A stretch of 64,000 nucleotides of DNA from Plasmodium malariae (GCF_900090045.1 NC_041777.1:985501-1049500), one strand, 5' to 3'. Shown: positions 10,934 to 24,364, counted from the stretch's first letter. Translations and numbers: made by a program. The notes: a model not told the origin generated them from the sequence alone.

Positions 10934-11009
10934 GAAGAAGTAAAGAGGACGTAAAGAGGAAGTAAAGAGGAAGTAAAGAGGAAGTAAAGAGGAAGTAAAG
11001 AGGAGGTAA
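10934..11009 (+). repeat. 11-base purine array AAGTAAAGAGG in 5' leader
   Basis: Seven copies of AAGTAAAGAGG end 60 bases before the ATG of the KNL1-like gene. The tract is almost all purine on the coding strand and is likely transcribed as part of the 5' leader. Confidence 0.8.
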
Positions 11010-11069
11010 AGAAAAAAAATAAAAATAAAATTGGCCCTTTGGTCATACTCACGTTTTACTACAGTGAAA

Positions 11070-14000
11070 ATGAGTAGAGAATCGTCCAATGCAGAATCGA
11101 ATAGAGAAGCAACTAGTAGAGCTTCTAAGTACGGGCGAATTTCATTCTCCCCCTTAAGGAAGGACGATGAGTATTCTGACATAAATGAAGAGTTTGATAA
11201 CGATGAGTTAGAAGAAGTAGAAAAGAAATTGGCAAGTTTTAACGATATAGAAATGTTAAAAGAAATGTCAAGTGAAGATTTTAAAAATATTATAAATGAT
11301 GATGAATATTATAAAAAGTTAATGAATGAAGGGGAAGGTATTTCTCCCATCGTGAATGACAAAAAAGAAAGATTTTCAATATACTCAAAAGCTAGTTTTC
11401 AAAATAAAGAATTTTCTTCAAGGGATAATGACATACCACTAGAGGGGGTAGGTAGCACGGGTGAGATCGGGAAGGAAGAAAAGATTGGGAAGACAGACGA
11501 GTTAGATGAAATGGATGAGAAAATGAAAATAAAAAGATATAGCAATAGAGAAGGAAATAGAGAAGGAAATAGAGAAGGAAATAAAGAAGGAAATGGAGAA
11601 GGAAATGGAGAAGGAAATGGAGAAGGAAATGGAGAAGGAAATAGAGGAGGAAAACGGGACAGTACTCTGGATAACAAACTAGGTGATAAACATGATAGCG
11701 TATTGTCTATTCGCAACTCAAGAAACTCTTCCATTTTTAATCTAAGCGTTACGGATGATAACATGAAGCGATCTTCTCTTAATTATGATTATACCTCCAA
11801 TGGAAAGCTTGTTACATCTTTGTCAAAAACAGATGAAGCGTATGACAGCGATTTAATAACTCCTTCGCCTTCCAAGGGGAAAGGTGGAATAGATGAAGAC
11901 TATCAAATAAATGCTATATTAGACAGTCCAAATGAATATGCTAAAAATGAAAGAAGAAGAAGGAGGAGAAGATCGGTCGATACCCTCGATGAGGAGTTAG
12001 ACGACTTAAGGAAAAGGTATATCCTAAGTGAAGGGAATGATGAACAGCATGATGAGGAGCATAAAGAGGTGCATAATGAGGAGCATGGTAAGGTGAATGA
12101 CGAGGTGTACGGTAAGACGAATGACGAGGTGTACGGTAAGACGAATGACGAGGCGAACGACGAGGAGTATGACTACTACATGGGGGAATACGCGAGTGAT
12201 TCGGAGTTTCTACGATTGTCGTCTTTAGAAAAAAAAATGAACATAGAGATGAACTACGGAAATGATGATTCGTTGAACAAGAGCAGGTTATCGAATGGTA
12301 GTTTTTCCTTATGGGAGAATAAAATAAATTCAACAAGGAAGATTAAAATAAATTATGAGACACCTAAAAAGGGTATATTGAAACAAAGTAATTCTTTATC
12401 CCCTATTAAAGAGATGAATGAAAATATAAGTGCAAGGAAAAAATCAGTTCAATTTTCTCATCGATCTATAGCAGTTTTTGATGAAAAAGAAAAAATTTCC
12501 CCATTAAGATTAACACATTTTACTAGAATTTCCAGCGATTCTAACAACTCAGGATCTAAAAGGAAAAGTGCATCTAATGCTTCTATTCTTAGTAAAGAAA
12601 ATGAACCGAACATCTATGATAGTTTTATGAACATTGTAGAAAAATCTCCCATTGACAAACTTTTGTATAAAGATGATATGCTGATAAGTAGCAAGAATAG
12701 GAAGAGTGTTGTTAGTCTATACAATGAAACCAATAATCCTATTAGAAGGACTTCTATAGAATCGGTACGATTCAGAACAAAAACGTCGGTTGATCATATT
12801 GAATCTGCTCGTCTCTCACCAATTAAGGACAAGTTAAATGACGATAAATTTACCATAAACGTAAATTTAAATAATGAAGAAATTTTTGATAAATTGTTAA
12901 TTAGTTCAGATGTAGACAAAGACAGAGATGATGATTTTATAAAAATAAATTCACATGTTGATAATGCACAAGTTGATGAATCTAATAAACTGACCAGTTC
13001 TTATCCTCCGAATGGTGGTCAACTAACCAATGATGCGATCGATTGGAGTTTGAAAAATGTAGAGGGGATTGGAAGCACAAACGTTGCAAGCTATGAAGGG
13101 GAAGTAAGTGCACACATGAATAATGCAAATCCGTCGTTACTGTATACAAACGATGAACAGGAAGAAGATGAGGAAAAAACGAAGCAAGCAGATAACATGG
13201 ATGTCTTTTTTGAATGCAATGATACTACATCCTTAAGAAGGAATAAACAGTCGTCTAGTGTGCGTAATGATGAATCCGCTAATCGGGAATTTAGAGAAAG
13301 CACTCGAAATATGGATGAACAGGAAGATAATCAAGCTAGTTTAGCGGGTTTGAGTGAAGGAAAGCAGGTAGGGGTAGACGAGAAGTTTAACAAAAATGTA
13401 GATGATCCTAATTACGGTTTATTAACACCCCACTTGAGTAAAGCAAAAGGGAGAGACAGCATTCCAAATAATAGAAAATCTCTTTCGAGAAAGGCATTAT
13501 TAAGGACGAATGAAGGGGAGCAGAAGAAAGGAAGAAACGCCGAATGGATAGATACCACAGCAATAAAGGATCAAAATAAAAACAAAGCAAATAGAACAAC
13601 TGTTAACATTGTGGGTAGTACTAACAATGAAAAAAATAAATCCGAATTAAACAAAGAGGATATGAAAAGTATAGTGACAAACAGAAGAGCAAGTTACAGT
13701 ATCAACATTAGAAACAATGCACTACATGATTTTAGAAATAACATAAATTCGGATGAAAGGAAAAAATTAAATTATGAGAGATCTTTAAAGGAAAAGAAAC
13801 AAAGTAGTTTCAGAAATAGACAAAGTATGCAAGCATCTTTTAAGTTATTAGATAGACATTCTTTATTTAAAGGGAAAAAGAATGAATTGAATAATTATTG
13901 CATTTTAAAAGAAAAACATATGGAGAATGATCAGACAAGCAATGAGAAGGTAACACCATCAGGAGTTGACATCCTTCACTCGGATGAAGAGGAGGAGAAC

Positions 14001-17000
14001 GAACAACTAGGAAAAAATCATAATGATATAATTAATGACAAGGAGGAAGAGACAGATATGAAATTTACAGAAGGAGATGAAGAGGGCATGATTAGAAAAG
14101 CGGAAGTTTATAATAGACCGAATGACCATTATACAGGGGAAAGAGAAGAAGAGGGCGAAAAAAGGTACACACAGAAGGGTGTTTACGAGGATGATGGAGA
14201 TTACGAACGTGGGGAGAATTGCGAACATTGGGAAAATTATGAACAGCAAGGTAATTATTTAGCGCAGTGCGCAGATTTTGAAAACAGAAAAACGTGCATT
14301 AGTGAGAAGGAGAATTACGAAAACTTTAATGAAAACGTCGATGAGTTTTGTGATAAGGTGAATGCAATTCCAAATGAAGAAAATTATGATTCATATTTAT
14401 ACGATAAGATAAATTACACCGAATATGCATTTAATGAAGATGGGGTAAATAGACAACAAAATCAGAAGAACGTTGGAGATAGGAACGAATATTATGAGAG
14501 AAGCGGGTACTTGCGTGAAGGGAATGAACATATCAATTTGTACGACGAGGCTACAAGTAATGTCAATATCAATGTAGGGGATGTCCATGAGGGAAATGTG
14601 AATGGAAAAAATGTAATTTATCAACAGTATGGGTATTACGAAAAGGAAGAAGAGGTGGGACAGGATTCGTATGAACATGAGCAAGGGAAGGAAATAAAAA
14701 ATAAAAGTGAGGAAGGAAGTGAAGAAAAGGAGGAGAAAGGAGCGGAGGATAGAGTGGCAGAGGGAGAAATGGAAGAAGACCAAGTGGAAGAAGGTGGAAG
14801 AGTTCACAATGAAGATGCCATTTGCGAGGATGTAAATAAAGAAAATAAAGGTATAGTAAAAGAAGTGAGTGGGATAAAGAGAGAAGAAAAGATAAAGTTG
14901 AGACAAAAGTTTAACGAAAATTTGATAAAGAAACAAGAAACGATTAAAGAGATAACGTTAAATATTATAAGAAGATGCCGAATATACTCACTGAAACAAG
15001 TAAACATTGAAAAGAAGAGTATGAATAATTTAATAAAATTATATGAAAACATTCGTAATATGATATTTAGGTTTATAAATAAAATTAATAATTTAAATAA
15101 TGTGAGTGTAAAGCTAGATGATGCTATAATAAAGCATGAGATAACACAATTAAATTATAGTAAAACAAAAAAAGCTATTGAAACTTTGAAAAAGTATAAT
15201 TCAAAATTAGAAAATAAAATTAATGATAAGAACATATTATTAGAAAAACAAAATAATGTGTTACTAGAAAAGGAGAAGAAGATTGAATCCTTGACAGCAG
15301 AATTGAATAAATTAAAAAATATATATGATAAAGGGTCTACAAGAAAGCAAGAAATACATCTAATAAAAGTATATAAAGACAAAATTGAAGAGCTAAAAAA
15401 AGTAGAGATGATTAAAGGTTTTCTTATTAGAAATTTTAATAAATATGGCATAAATTTTGAGTTGTTAAATTTTAATTATTACAATTTTTCGACTTTATAT
15501 GATTACAAAAATGTTGATACTATTTTTTCCAGAGAGGTCAAAATTTCGGATATGAAACACTCTAATGGAGGAGCGGAAAACTGTTTCCGTGCTGTTCATC
15601 CATCCATTGCTGTTACCGCAGCTCCTGCTGTTGAAAATAATGCGTTCAATGGGATTCATGATTGTGTTGAAGGAAATGGCATCATTAAAGGTAGTTGCGC
15701 CAAGTTGAACGTGCAACATGGTCAAGGATTTTTCAATGGCAAGGATGATGGGCATAAGGACAGCTATGGAAATGGTAAAAACAATAGTAACAATAATAGC
15801 CATATAAACAACATCAATAAGAACAACGAAAGTAGCAGCAATAATAACAAGGACAACAACAGCAACAGCAACAGTAATGGCAAGGATAAGCATTATGGAA
15901 GCAATGACTTTTGCTATAAGGGGAAAGGTGATACGAAGGATCAGTTGGGGTTCTTCGAGAAAGGATTGAACGTATGTGATATAAATGAACTGTATGAAAA
16001 GGAATACAAGCTTAAAATTCTTCACAAGAAGACGAAAAGAAATACTTTCTTTAAAAGTCAAATGCATGAAGAAGATTTGAATTGTGCATGGCCATACAAC
16101 ATAACAGTAGATATAATATTTTCTAATGTATATAAACCTAAACATGATTTTGAAAATTTCAATGTATCATCTCCAGTGAAAATAAAGAATATGAAACATT
16201 TAATAGCAAATAAAATGCATTTACTAAATGATATGAATGATAATAAGAAATATTTAAACTTGTTTAGACCATATAAAATTTTAATAGACTCTTTTAAAAA
16301 CTTCAAGGATATAAGTATCACGACTTATTACAAGTATATTAATAATGAAAATATGTACTACCATATATGGAATAAAAATTATGATAAAGACAAATATATC
16401 ATTGAGGTGAATAACGTTCATTTTAACAATAATGATAATTATAATAGCAACGAGAACAATAACTGTAACAATAATAGTATTAATAATAATTATTATTATT
16501 ATCAGAAGAATAAAAAAAGAAGAGTGGTCAGTTTGCTAGTTAAAAATATTGAAAATCATTCATATTATTGTAATGACAGCGATTTTGGAACCGAGTGGAA
16601 ACTTCAACTTGAAATTGTCAAGTACAAACTGGTGGAACTAATAAACAAGAAGCTGCAGAAGTACACGAGTAAAGATGGCAAAAACGTGAGCACCAACATG
16701 AATAATAACATGAATAATAACAACAACAACAATAATAATAATAATAATAATAATATTAATAATAATAATAATAATATTAATAATAATAATAATAATATTA
16801 ATAATAATAATATTAATAATAATGATAATAATAATAATAATGATAATGATAATAATAATATGAACAATGCTAACGGTGTAGGCACAGCTAAACCGAACAA
16901 AGAAGCTCTGAAATACCTTGTTGAGGAGATTGAGTATTCTTTCTTTATCCTTAATCATATTATGCATCAATACAAGCAGTTGCTAAAATGTTTTATGTAT

Positions 17001-18139
17001 CTATCCAACACCTACTTCGACTACTACCAAAACGTCCTTATCTTTAAGACGATTATCTTGTCCAATCAGATGAGCAATCATTCCCTGTGGCTCTACCTAT
17101 ACGTACAACCTTGGGCCGCATTGCGGACCGTCACTCCTTTATATTGGCACCTTACTGTTTATTTGTATCATGTGTTATGTTATGTGTTATGCCATTTGTT
17201 AATCCATGTGTTAATCCATGTGTTATGCCATTTGTTAATCCATGTGTTATGTTATGTGTTATGCCATTTGTTAATGCATGTGTTAATCCATGTGTTATGC
17301 CATTTGTTAAGCCATGTTTTGCTTTATTTTATTATTATTTTTTTTTTCTGCCACCCCCTGGCAACAGATAAACCTGGAGGAATGCTTCACATTCGCATCA
17401 CTACTCCACGGAATAGTAGATATCAAGATAGAGAGTGTAGATGAAGAAGACAAGTACAACGAGGACTGTAAAGTGATAAATAACAATATCATGAAGAAGC
17501 TACAACAGTGTATTTTTACGCTGAAATCAAAGTATGTATAACATGTGCGAGTGAGGATTCAAGACGTGTGGATCCTCGAAAGATATAACGTTTAGCGTTA
17601 TGCTGTATATGTTGGCATGGTCCACACATGCATATATATTGGGTGTGTACGTGCGTATATATATTGTATATATTTACTTGCGTGCTTGTGTATTAATTTT
17701 TTATATATTTTTTTCATTTTTTTTTTTATTTTTTAAGACCCCTGAGCATCATGGAAAGGATCAGCTCGTACAACATAGTCGATATAATCTACGCTGTCAT
17801 CATGAATGGTAAGTAGAGGGATATATACGTATGAAATTGTGTGAATGGAATTTTTTTTTTTTTTTCCGCATTTACATATTTGACTCCTTTGCATGTTTGT
17901 ACGTATTCACACGCACGAAAATATAAGTCCTTTTTTTTTTTTTTTTTTTTTTTTCTCGTTCCTTCTTCCTCTCCCCCTCTTTTGTAGAGAATTACAATTT
18001 CCATAGTTACCATAACAGTATGGACGAAAACTTGAAAAATCTGGTATCATGTGAGCATTTCATAAATGAGGTAATAGATAAGAAAATCATTGTTCCCATA
18101 GAAATAAAAAACAACATAAATAAATATGGGGATGACTAG
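11070..18139 (+). CDS. Putative kinetochore scaffold KNL1/Spc7-like protein, four exons
   Basis: Exons 11070-17102, 17368-17531, 17738-17808 and 17988-18139 encode about 2139 residues; all three introns are GT-AG and phase-consistent. The long disordered N-terminal half is rich in Ser, Asp, Glu and Asn and carries possible CDK sites (SPIK, SPLR, TPKK) and basic RRxS/RKS sites. GILK at residues 435-438 followed by KSVQF at 458-462 reproduces the SILK plus RVxF docking pair for protein phosphatase 1 seen near the N-terminus of KNL1/Spc7/Spc105. A coiled coil spans roughly residues 1270-1480, followed by Asn-rich inserts and a folded C-terminal part split over the small exons ([23 protein letters not shown]), as expected for the tandem RWD region. 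No clear MELT repeats were seen. In kinetochores KNL1 links microtubule attachment, checkpoint signalling and PP1. Another PP1-binding coiled-coil protein is possible. The start is the ATG at 11070; upstream there is only an in-frame TTG. Confidence 0.45.
11545..11650 (+). repeat. In-frame GAAGGAAATAGA/GAAGGAAATGGA array
   Basis: Eight to nine 12-base units encode EGNR/EGNG tetrapeptides near residue 160-195 of the KNL1-like protein, inside its disordered region. Confidence 0.85.
17103..17367 (+). other. Intron 1 of KNL1-like gene with minisatellite
   Basis: The donor GTACAA at 17103 and acceptor CAACAG at 17362-17367 bound a 265-base intron. Its centre (17160-17322) is built from repeats of TTATGCCATTTGTTAATCCA and TTATGTTATGTG. 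The exon frame stays open into the intron as far as 17444, which could mislead gene callers into skipping the splice. Confidence 0.7.
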
Positions 18140-18176
18140 TTGAAAAAGTCCGTTCTTTATTCATGAGATTATACGA

Positions 18177-18207
<31 letters not shown>

Positions 18208-18293
18208 TGTATGTATGTATGTATGTATGTATGTATGTATGTATGTATGTATGTATGTATGTATGTATGTATGTATGTATGTATGTATGTATG

Positions 18294-18365
<72 letters not shown>

Positions 18366-18846
18366 GTGTGTGTAGGTGTACTTACACGGACATATGCAAA
18401 TACATTTTTACTTCGTACCTTTGTTTATGCTATTTTACATACCACTTTTTTTAACGTTTCTCAACTCCATGGCACGTTAGCAATTTTTACGTCCATAATA
18501 TGTGTATGGTATGTATATGTATATGCATAAACGCAATGCACGTTTATACACATGCGTAAGGATTTTCCATTTTTTCTCGCATTGTGTTCAATATATTTTA
18601 ATTTTTAAAAATGAAAGTAAAACAAACGTCGTTTTAGTTGTTATTTTTTAAAAGCTATAAAAAGAAATATGCGCACACTATTTTATTTTATTTTTACCTT
18701 TTTTTTTTTTTTTTTCCTTTTTTTAAATTACATTAACAATTTACATCAAAAACAAAAATGTTATCAAAAGGTTAAGTTAAAAAAAAAGAAAAAAAACAAA
18801 CAAATAACACATATATATGAGATAATAAAAAAGCGGAAAAAATGTC
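18140..18846. other. Convergent intergenic spacer
   Basis: This 0.7 kb spacer lies between the stop codons of the KNL1-like (+) and Spen-like (-) genes. It is dominated by a (TATG)n block and a (TA)n block, followed by AT-rich 3' untranslated sequence. No gene is seen. Confidence 0.7.
18178..18362. repeat. Perfect (TGTA)n followed by (TA)n
   Basis: About 29 uninterrupted TGTA units (18180-18296) switch abruptly to about 32 TA units (18298-18361). The purity suggests high mutability, making it a good length-polymorphism marker. Confidence 0.95.
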
Positions 18847-21800
18847 TTACGATTTTTTCGTTTCAAGAACAAAGGCATACATGTAATCCGTGTTTTCGAT
18901 CTGCCACATGGTGGGAAGAAAAAAAAAAAAAAAATGAATAAGTATACAGTGTACATGTGCATATAAACATAAGCAAAATGAACATAATAAATGGATAGCA
19001 TAACTTTCACGCGGATGCACACATAAAACGGGCATCCATTTTTCCATATTTCTTTCTTTTCTGTTCGTTTTTGTTCTTTTTTGCTACCTCTAAATCTTTT
19101 AAGTAGTCCTCCTTAATAGGCACAATGAAGGTGGTGTAGTCCTTGTCAATAATTACGGGTATATTCTTCTTCTTGCTAAAATGGTCGCATATATGAAAAA
19201 ATTTCTTCTTCTGGCTGGGAGCTGGAAAAAAAAAAAAGAAAAAAATTAAAGCAGACCTAACGAATTGCGTGCATTATGCATGAACATATGGAGCTTAATA
19301 GACACAGTGAACGTGTTTAACGCATTAAGTAGGATGCAGTCACTGCACAGTAATAAGCGATGGTCTACAAAAGAACGATGGGGCAATCAGCATGCTGCTC
19401 GTAAAAACAATTAAAAAAATAAATTACTTGGCCCCAATTGCCAGATGGAGTAGTCGGTGCAGGTACTCTTGATTTGCTTTAAATTTTTTATATCACTTTT
19501 GGTTTCAACATTTAACTTCGGGTATCTAACAAGTGGAGGTAAAAGATAAGTGAATGGATAGACGAATAGACGAATGAACAGAAATGGAACAGAGCTAACA
19601 CAAGACACTGCGCAAATAATAAACATGTGCATAGTTTTTCTTGCACATAAATAAGATATTAATTAGCAAAGTAAACATGTAAAAAAAAAAAAAAAAAGGA
19701 TTACATTTTGAGTTCCCTATTTCCTTCATAAAATTTTGCACTGAAGTTACACTTGTATTTCTGGTTCACGTAAAATGCGATTGTCATTTCGTTCTTTCCC
19801 TTTTCGATGTTAGAACCATCTGAGTTATGTGCATCGTCATCCTTTTGCAAACCATTTTGACTGCCATTATGATCAGCATTTGAGCCGCTGTTGATATTTA
19901 CCCCCTCATTGGTGTTCCCACCATTAAACCAATTCGAACTTTCTTCCTTTTCGAGGCCTTCTTCATTGTTTTCTTTCCTGAAGGAATATACTGCTCCCCC
20001 TGCTCTACTTGTGTTTCTTTTGCTTCTCCTTTTTTTACGACTTCTTTCATTTGTATTATCTGTATCATGTCCTTTTCGCTTTGATGACTTTCTACTATCC
20101 TTTTTATCATAAGGAGTATGACTACTACTATATCTATCTTTTTTCTTATCCTTTTCCGAATTATATCTATTTGTGTAAGTCGTACTTTTCCTCCTAATGT
20201 GGTGCTTGTCCATAAGTGCACTGCTTGAATGATGTTTATTAATTTTTTTGTTCGAGTTGTACTCTTCAACATTATTAAGTCTATAATTTTTTTTTCTACT
20301 ATTTTTTTTTAATAATAGCATAACTTTAGAATCAATAAATCCTGTGTTTCTTTTATTAAATTGATTTTCTAATATTTGTTGTATCTTATTATTATTATCG
20401 TAAGATAATGAGTCCATTAATTTTTTTCGAGTAAAGCTTACTTTTCTTTTACCCTCCCACTCACCTAATGTTGAAAAGTCAATATTAAGTAATGTATTGT
20501 TCGATAGCTGAATACCATACATATGATTCCTTGCCTTTATTGCATCATTCACATTTTTGTATTCCAAAAATAAACAATTCTTGTCAGCTACAAACTTCAC
20601 GTTCATTATTTCACCAAAATGCATGAACATACTTTTTAAAATATTTGCTGTATTGAAAAAATAATTTTTTAAAATATTACCTACCCATAAACAGTTGTTC
20701 GGTTTGTTGGGGGCTGAGAAATTCACTTTAAAATTTTTTTCTTCCAGTGCCTTTTTTGCCTCAACGCAGTTTTTTATTGTCCTGAAGGTCAAGTGGGCAC
20801 ACAGCCTTTTGTGCGTGCTGAGGGGGTTCTCACCTTGAACTGTGTTCGTTTTTTCCTTGCCTTCTTTCTTCACTTCTTCTATGACCTCTTCCTTTATTTC
20901 TGCCTCCACTTTTTCTATGACTTCTTCCTTTACTGCTTCCTCCACTTCTTCAATATCTTCTTCCTTTACTGCTTCCTCCACTTCTTCAATATCTTCTTCC
21001 TTGATTGCTTCCTCCACTTCTTCTATATCTTCTTCCTTGATTGCTGCTACTTCTTCTATGCTTCTGTCTTTATTGCTGCTCACTCCTGACCTTCTGTCTT
21101 TATTGCTGCCTCCACTTCTTCTGTATCTTCTTCCTTGATTGCTGCTTTCACTTCTTCTATGCCTTCTGTCTTTATTGCTGCCTCCACTTCTTCTGTATCT
21201 TCTTCCTTGATTGCTGCTTTCACTTCTTCTATGCCTTCTTCCTTTACTGCTTCCTCCACCTCCACATTACCTTTACCCCTTTTCTTTCTCTGTCTCTGGT
21301 TACCTTTTCGTATTACCCTTTTTTTCACATTTTTAGCAGAATTCTCCTTTTCATCCTCTGCAACTTGTACTTCCTTTGAGACAATTTCCTCCTTTTTTTC
21401 TTCGTCAACATTTTCATTTGTCTCCTTCACTTCGTCCACTGTATTGTCTTTATGATCTTCTTTACATTTGTCATTTGCAACATTAGCGTTGGTAATAACA
21501 TCAACATTAGAATTGGCAGTAATGCCAACGGGATCGCCAGAATTAGCATCATCACCTACATCCTCGTTAATATTCGCGTGTACCGCCGTGTGCATGATCG
21601 CATCATTAACCCTATCCAAAGACTCCCCCTGCTGCTGCTCCTTCTGAAAATCATCTCCATAAAAAAATTTGTGCTCCTCTACCTCTGCAAGAGTAAACAT
21701 AGTAACCTCAAGACAAAAGGAAAAATTTTTTTCATTTGAAAAGAGACCATTAACATATTCTTTTATCTTATTTTCATCGTTTAAATCTTGTGGCATATTT

Positions 21801-24073
21801 GTTATAATAAGGTATCTATTATAAATTTTATAATGACTATAAGTATTAATAAAAAAGAGATGATTTTCTTCAACAGAAGCATTCGTTTCCCAGTTTAAAA
21901 CGCTATTTTCTTTTCTACTTAACCACGTAGGGTTATCACACATAATATTCTCTTTTAATATATTAAATGGATTTTCTTCATTAAAAGAGGGGAAAGATCT
22001 ATTGTCTTTATTGATATGATTACTACTTTCTTTATGTTGATATAGACTTACCATCATGTGGTGCTTAGTACTTTTCTCTTTCGTATTTTTCACAGGACCA
22101 TCCTCAACCATGTGACTATCATTTGCAGTTTGCTTAGGATGAGCAATGTAATATTTGTTATTATAAAGAGAAAAATTATTATAATTCAAGTTTGTATCTC
22201 TTTTTCGTGGGCTTAAAAGCGGGGGGGGCATCGTCATCATCATCATCCTGTTTTTTCCCCTTATAGTTTTATTATGTGTTGTACTGTTCTCCATGTTTGT
22301 ATTATTATTTCTAAGATGCGGAGGCGGCGGAATGCTTCGTTGGTACTGACCTTTATTATCATATGAAATTGGTTTCGTGTTCGTATATGAAGTAAAATTT
22401 GTATTAACATTTATTCCTTCGAAAGTATTTCCTTTATTTGATACAAGATTTTTAGAAAAATTATCAGACATATTATTATTTCTTTTACTTGATAACACTC
22501 CGACTTCTGAAGATTTAGATATAAACCTTTCACGATTCGTTGTAAGGGTATTATTATATGGAGTAAAGGAGTCTGCCTTATTCTTTCCTGTTTTTTCAGT
22601 TAACAAATTGTACGGGTTGGTAATCGGGGGTGGGGGCGGAGGATGGTAACCATAGTTGACTGTGCTAAATTTCTGCTTTTCCACGTTTGCCCCCTTATTA
22701 TTACCATCTCCACTAATACTATTACTATTACTGTCATTACTATTATTATTATTATTATTAATATTATTATTAATATTATTATTATTGTTATTGATATTAC
22801 TGTTACTGCTGCTATTGTTGTTGTTGTTACTGCTGCTATTGTTGTTACAACTGCTGCTAATTTCCTTATTGTTGTTGCTTGGGAGAACACTTCGTACCCT
22901 CCTCTCCCCCTGTTTTAGTACCACCTCTGGTGATGACGCATACTCATTTAGAGCATTTGCATGAAAGGTGGGGGGGGAAGAAAAAAAATTATTACCAATA
23001 TGCATGTTTCCTTTAGTATGATTTTTGTATAAAGGTGCATGACTGCTACTATTTGGGGGGGGAAAGAACTGGGGAGCGTTCATATAATACTTCCTGTTCT
23101 TAAATAGTTTTACATGATTCTTTTGATACCCAATATTATTGCTACCACTATTGACCATATTGCTGCCGCTATTAACATTATTTGTGTTACTGTTGATGTT
23201 ACTGCTGTTGTAACGGAACTGGTCGTAATAGTAGGGTGAACGCTCGCTGTTGTTCTTATAAGTTTCACTCTTTATTCTACTGTAATTGTAGTGATACGCC
23301 TCATGCTCTGCTCCTACATCTTCTGTTGCTTCCCCTACACCTTGAACATCTGCCTTATCGTTCTCTTCTTTGTACACTCCGTAAGTCACTTGTATCCTTC
23401 TATTCTTAATTTTCAAATTGTCCAGATACTGTTTTGCCTTTTTTGCACTATTCAATGAAAAAAATATAACATGAACACATTCATTGTCGTCCACGTTAAT
23501 GCTTTTTACTTTTCCGAAAACATTTAGGAGCATATCTAACTTTTCATTTGACATTTCTGCGTAGAAATTTAGTAAAACAACTTCCTTAGAATGGTCATTA
23601 TTTTCCTGAACACGTTCATAAGGAATTTCATCTTCAACCACTTCTCCTTCCTCTTCGTCTGAAGACAGGTTGTTCAGTATATCCTCTATTTTTTCATTAA
23701 TTTCGTGTTCATTTAGAGATGAATCGTACATAGCAGAGCTGTTACCATCGCTATCAATGCAGTTCTGATGTGCCTCTTCCCTTCCCTCGGACCGTTCTAC
23801 CTCTGTCACTTCTTCATCGATATTTGCTTCCCCTTCCTCTTTACCTTTTCTTTTTTTTTCTTTTTTTTTCTGTACCGCTAAGACCTCAAACGTAGCTCCT
23901 TCCACATTTAACACTTCTACCCCCTGTTCTACCCCCTGTTCGTTGGCCTCTCGTTGCTGTTGTTGCTGCTGTTCCTCCTCTTCCTCATAGTCGCATACAG
24001 CCTCCTCGTTACTATTGGCTTCCTCCGTATACTCATTCTTTTCCTTTTTCGAGTTCGATTTCTTAAACCACAT
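18847..24073 (-). CDS. Spen-like RNA-binding protein (three RRMs, C-terminal SPOC-like), frame broken
   Basis: I read one gene: a first exon 24073-19705, then exons 19525-19428, 19221-19088 and 18900-18847, all with phase-matched GT-AG introns; about 1550 residues. The N-terminus is acidic. RRM1 is at residues 164-234 (VVLLNFY and VHVIFFSL as RNP2/RNP1). A second RRM begins at YLIITNMPQDLNDENKIKEY (residue about 745) and seems to finish only after a long KEE-rich insert, at LCAHLTFRTIKNCVEAKKAL. RRM3 follows directly (CLWVGNIL, NCLFLEYKNVNDAIKA). The last exons (KFYEGNRELKIYPKLNVE through IPVIIDKDYTTFIVPIKEDY) resemble a SPOC domain, giving the Spen/RBM15 layout, which acts in nuclear RNA processing and silencing. 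The frame is lost in the repeat: one frame stops at TGA 21082-21080 while the other carries the rest. Sequencing error, recoding or a true lesion are all possible. The SPOC call is moderate. Confidence 0.6.
20840..21260 (-). repeat. KEEDIEEVEEA-type coding repeat with frame break
   Basis: Tandem units of about 36-48 bases encode IEEVKAAIKEE / TEEVEAAIKTE on the upstream side and IEEVEEAVKEED on the downstream side of the frame break. The unit at about 21060-21090 is degenerate: it has GGTCAGGAGTGA where neighbours have GGCATAGAAGAAGTG, and GAAGCATAG where neighbours have GAAGGCATAG. Confidence 0.85.
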
Positions 24074-24364
24074 TTTTATGATAACTGTATGTGTGCAAAA
24101 ATTTAAATCAGTTACATTTAGAATAGCACTACTCAGGTGATATGTTTAACAGGATGGTGTTTCCAAAATATTTGATCTTTGATTTTCGAATTCTTTACAT
24201 CTACATGCGTCTATATGTTGGTATGTGCTTTTATCAGTAGGTACCTGTATATATAATTATGTATACGCCTTGGAAGAGTAAACAAGCCTTACCCTATGAT
24301 GTTCACTTATCTTATTGGGTTTTACCTTATCTTATTTGGTCCTGCCTTGGCTTATTTTACTACT

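Larger units (their letters stand above)
7991..11069. other. Long intergenic region with many tandem repeats
   Basis: About 3.1 kb separates two plus-strand genes. It contains a TATG/TGTA tract (8028-8250), a hairpin (8418-8456), a 20-base array (8565-8675), an AAT-rich tract (8925-9095), poly-T tracts (9170-9197, 9890-9916), a (TA)n run (9750-9790), a 23-base then 12-base TTCATTTA array (10052-10260) and an 11-base purine array (10934-11009) just before the KNL1-like start. Open frames over these tracts are pure repeats. No gene is supported. Confidence 0.65.
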
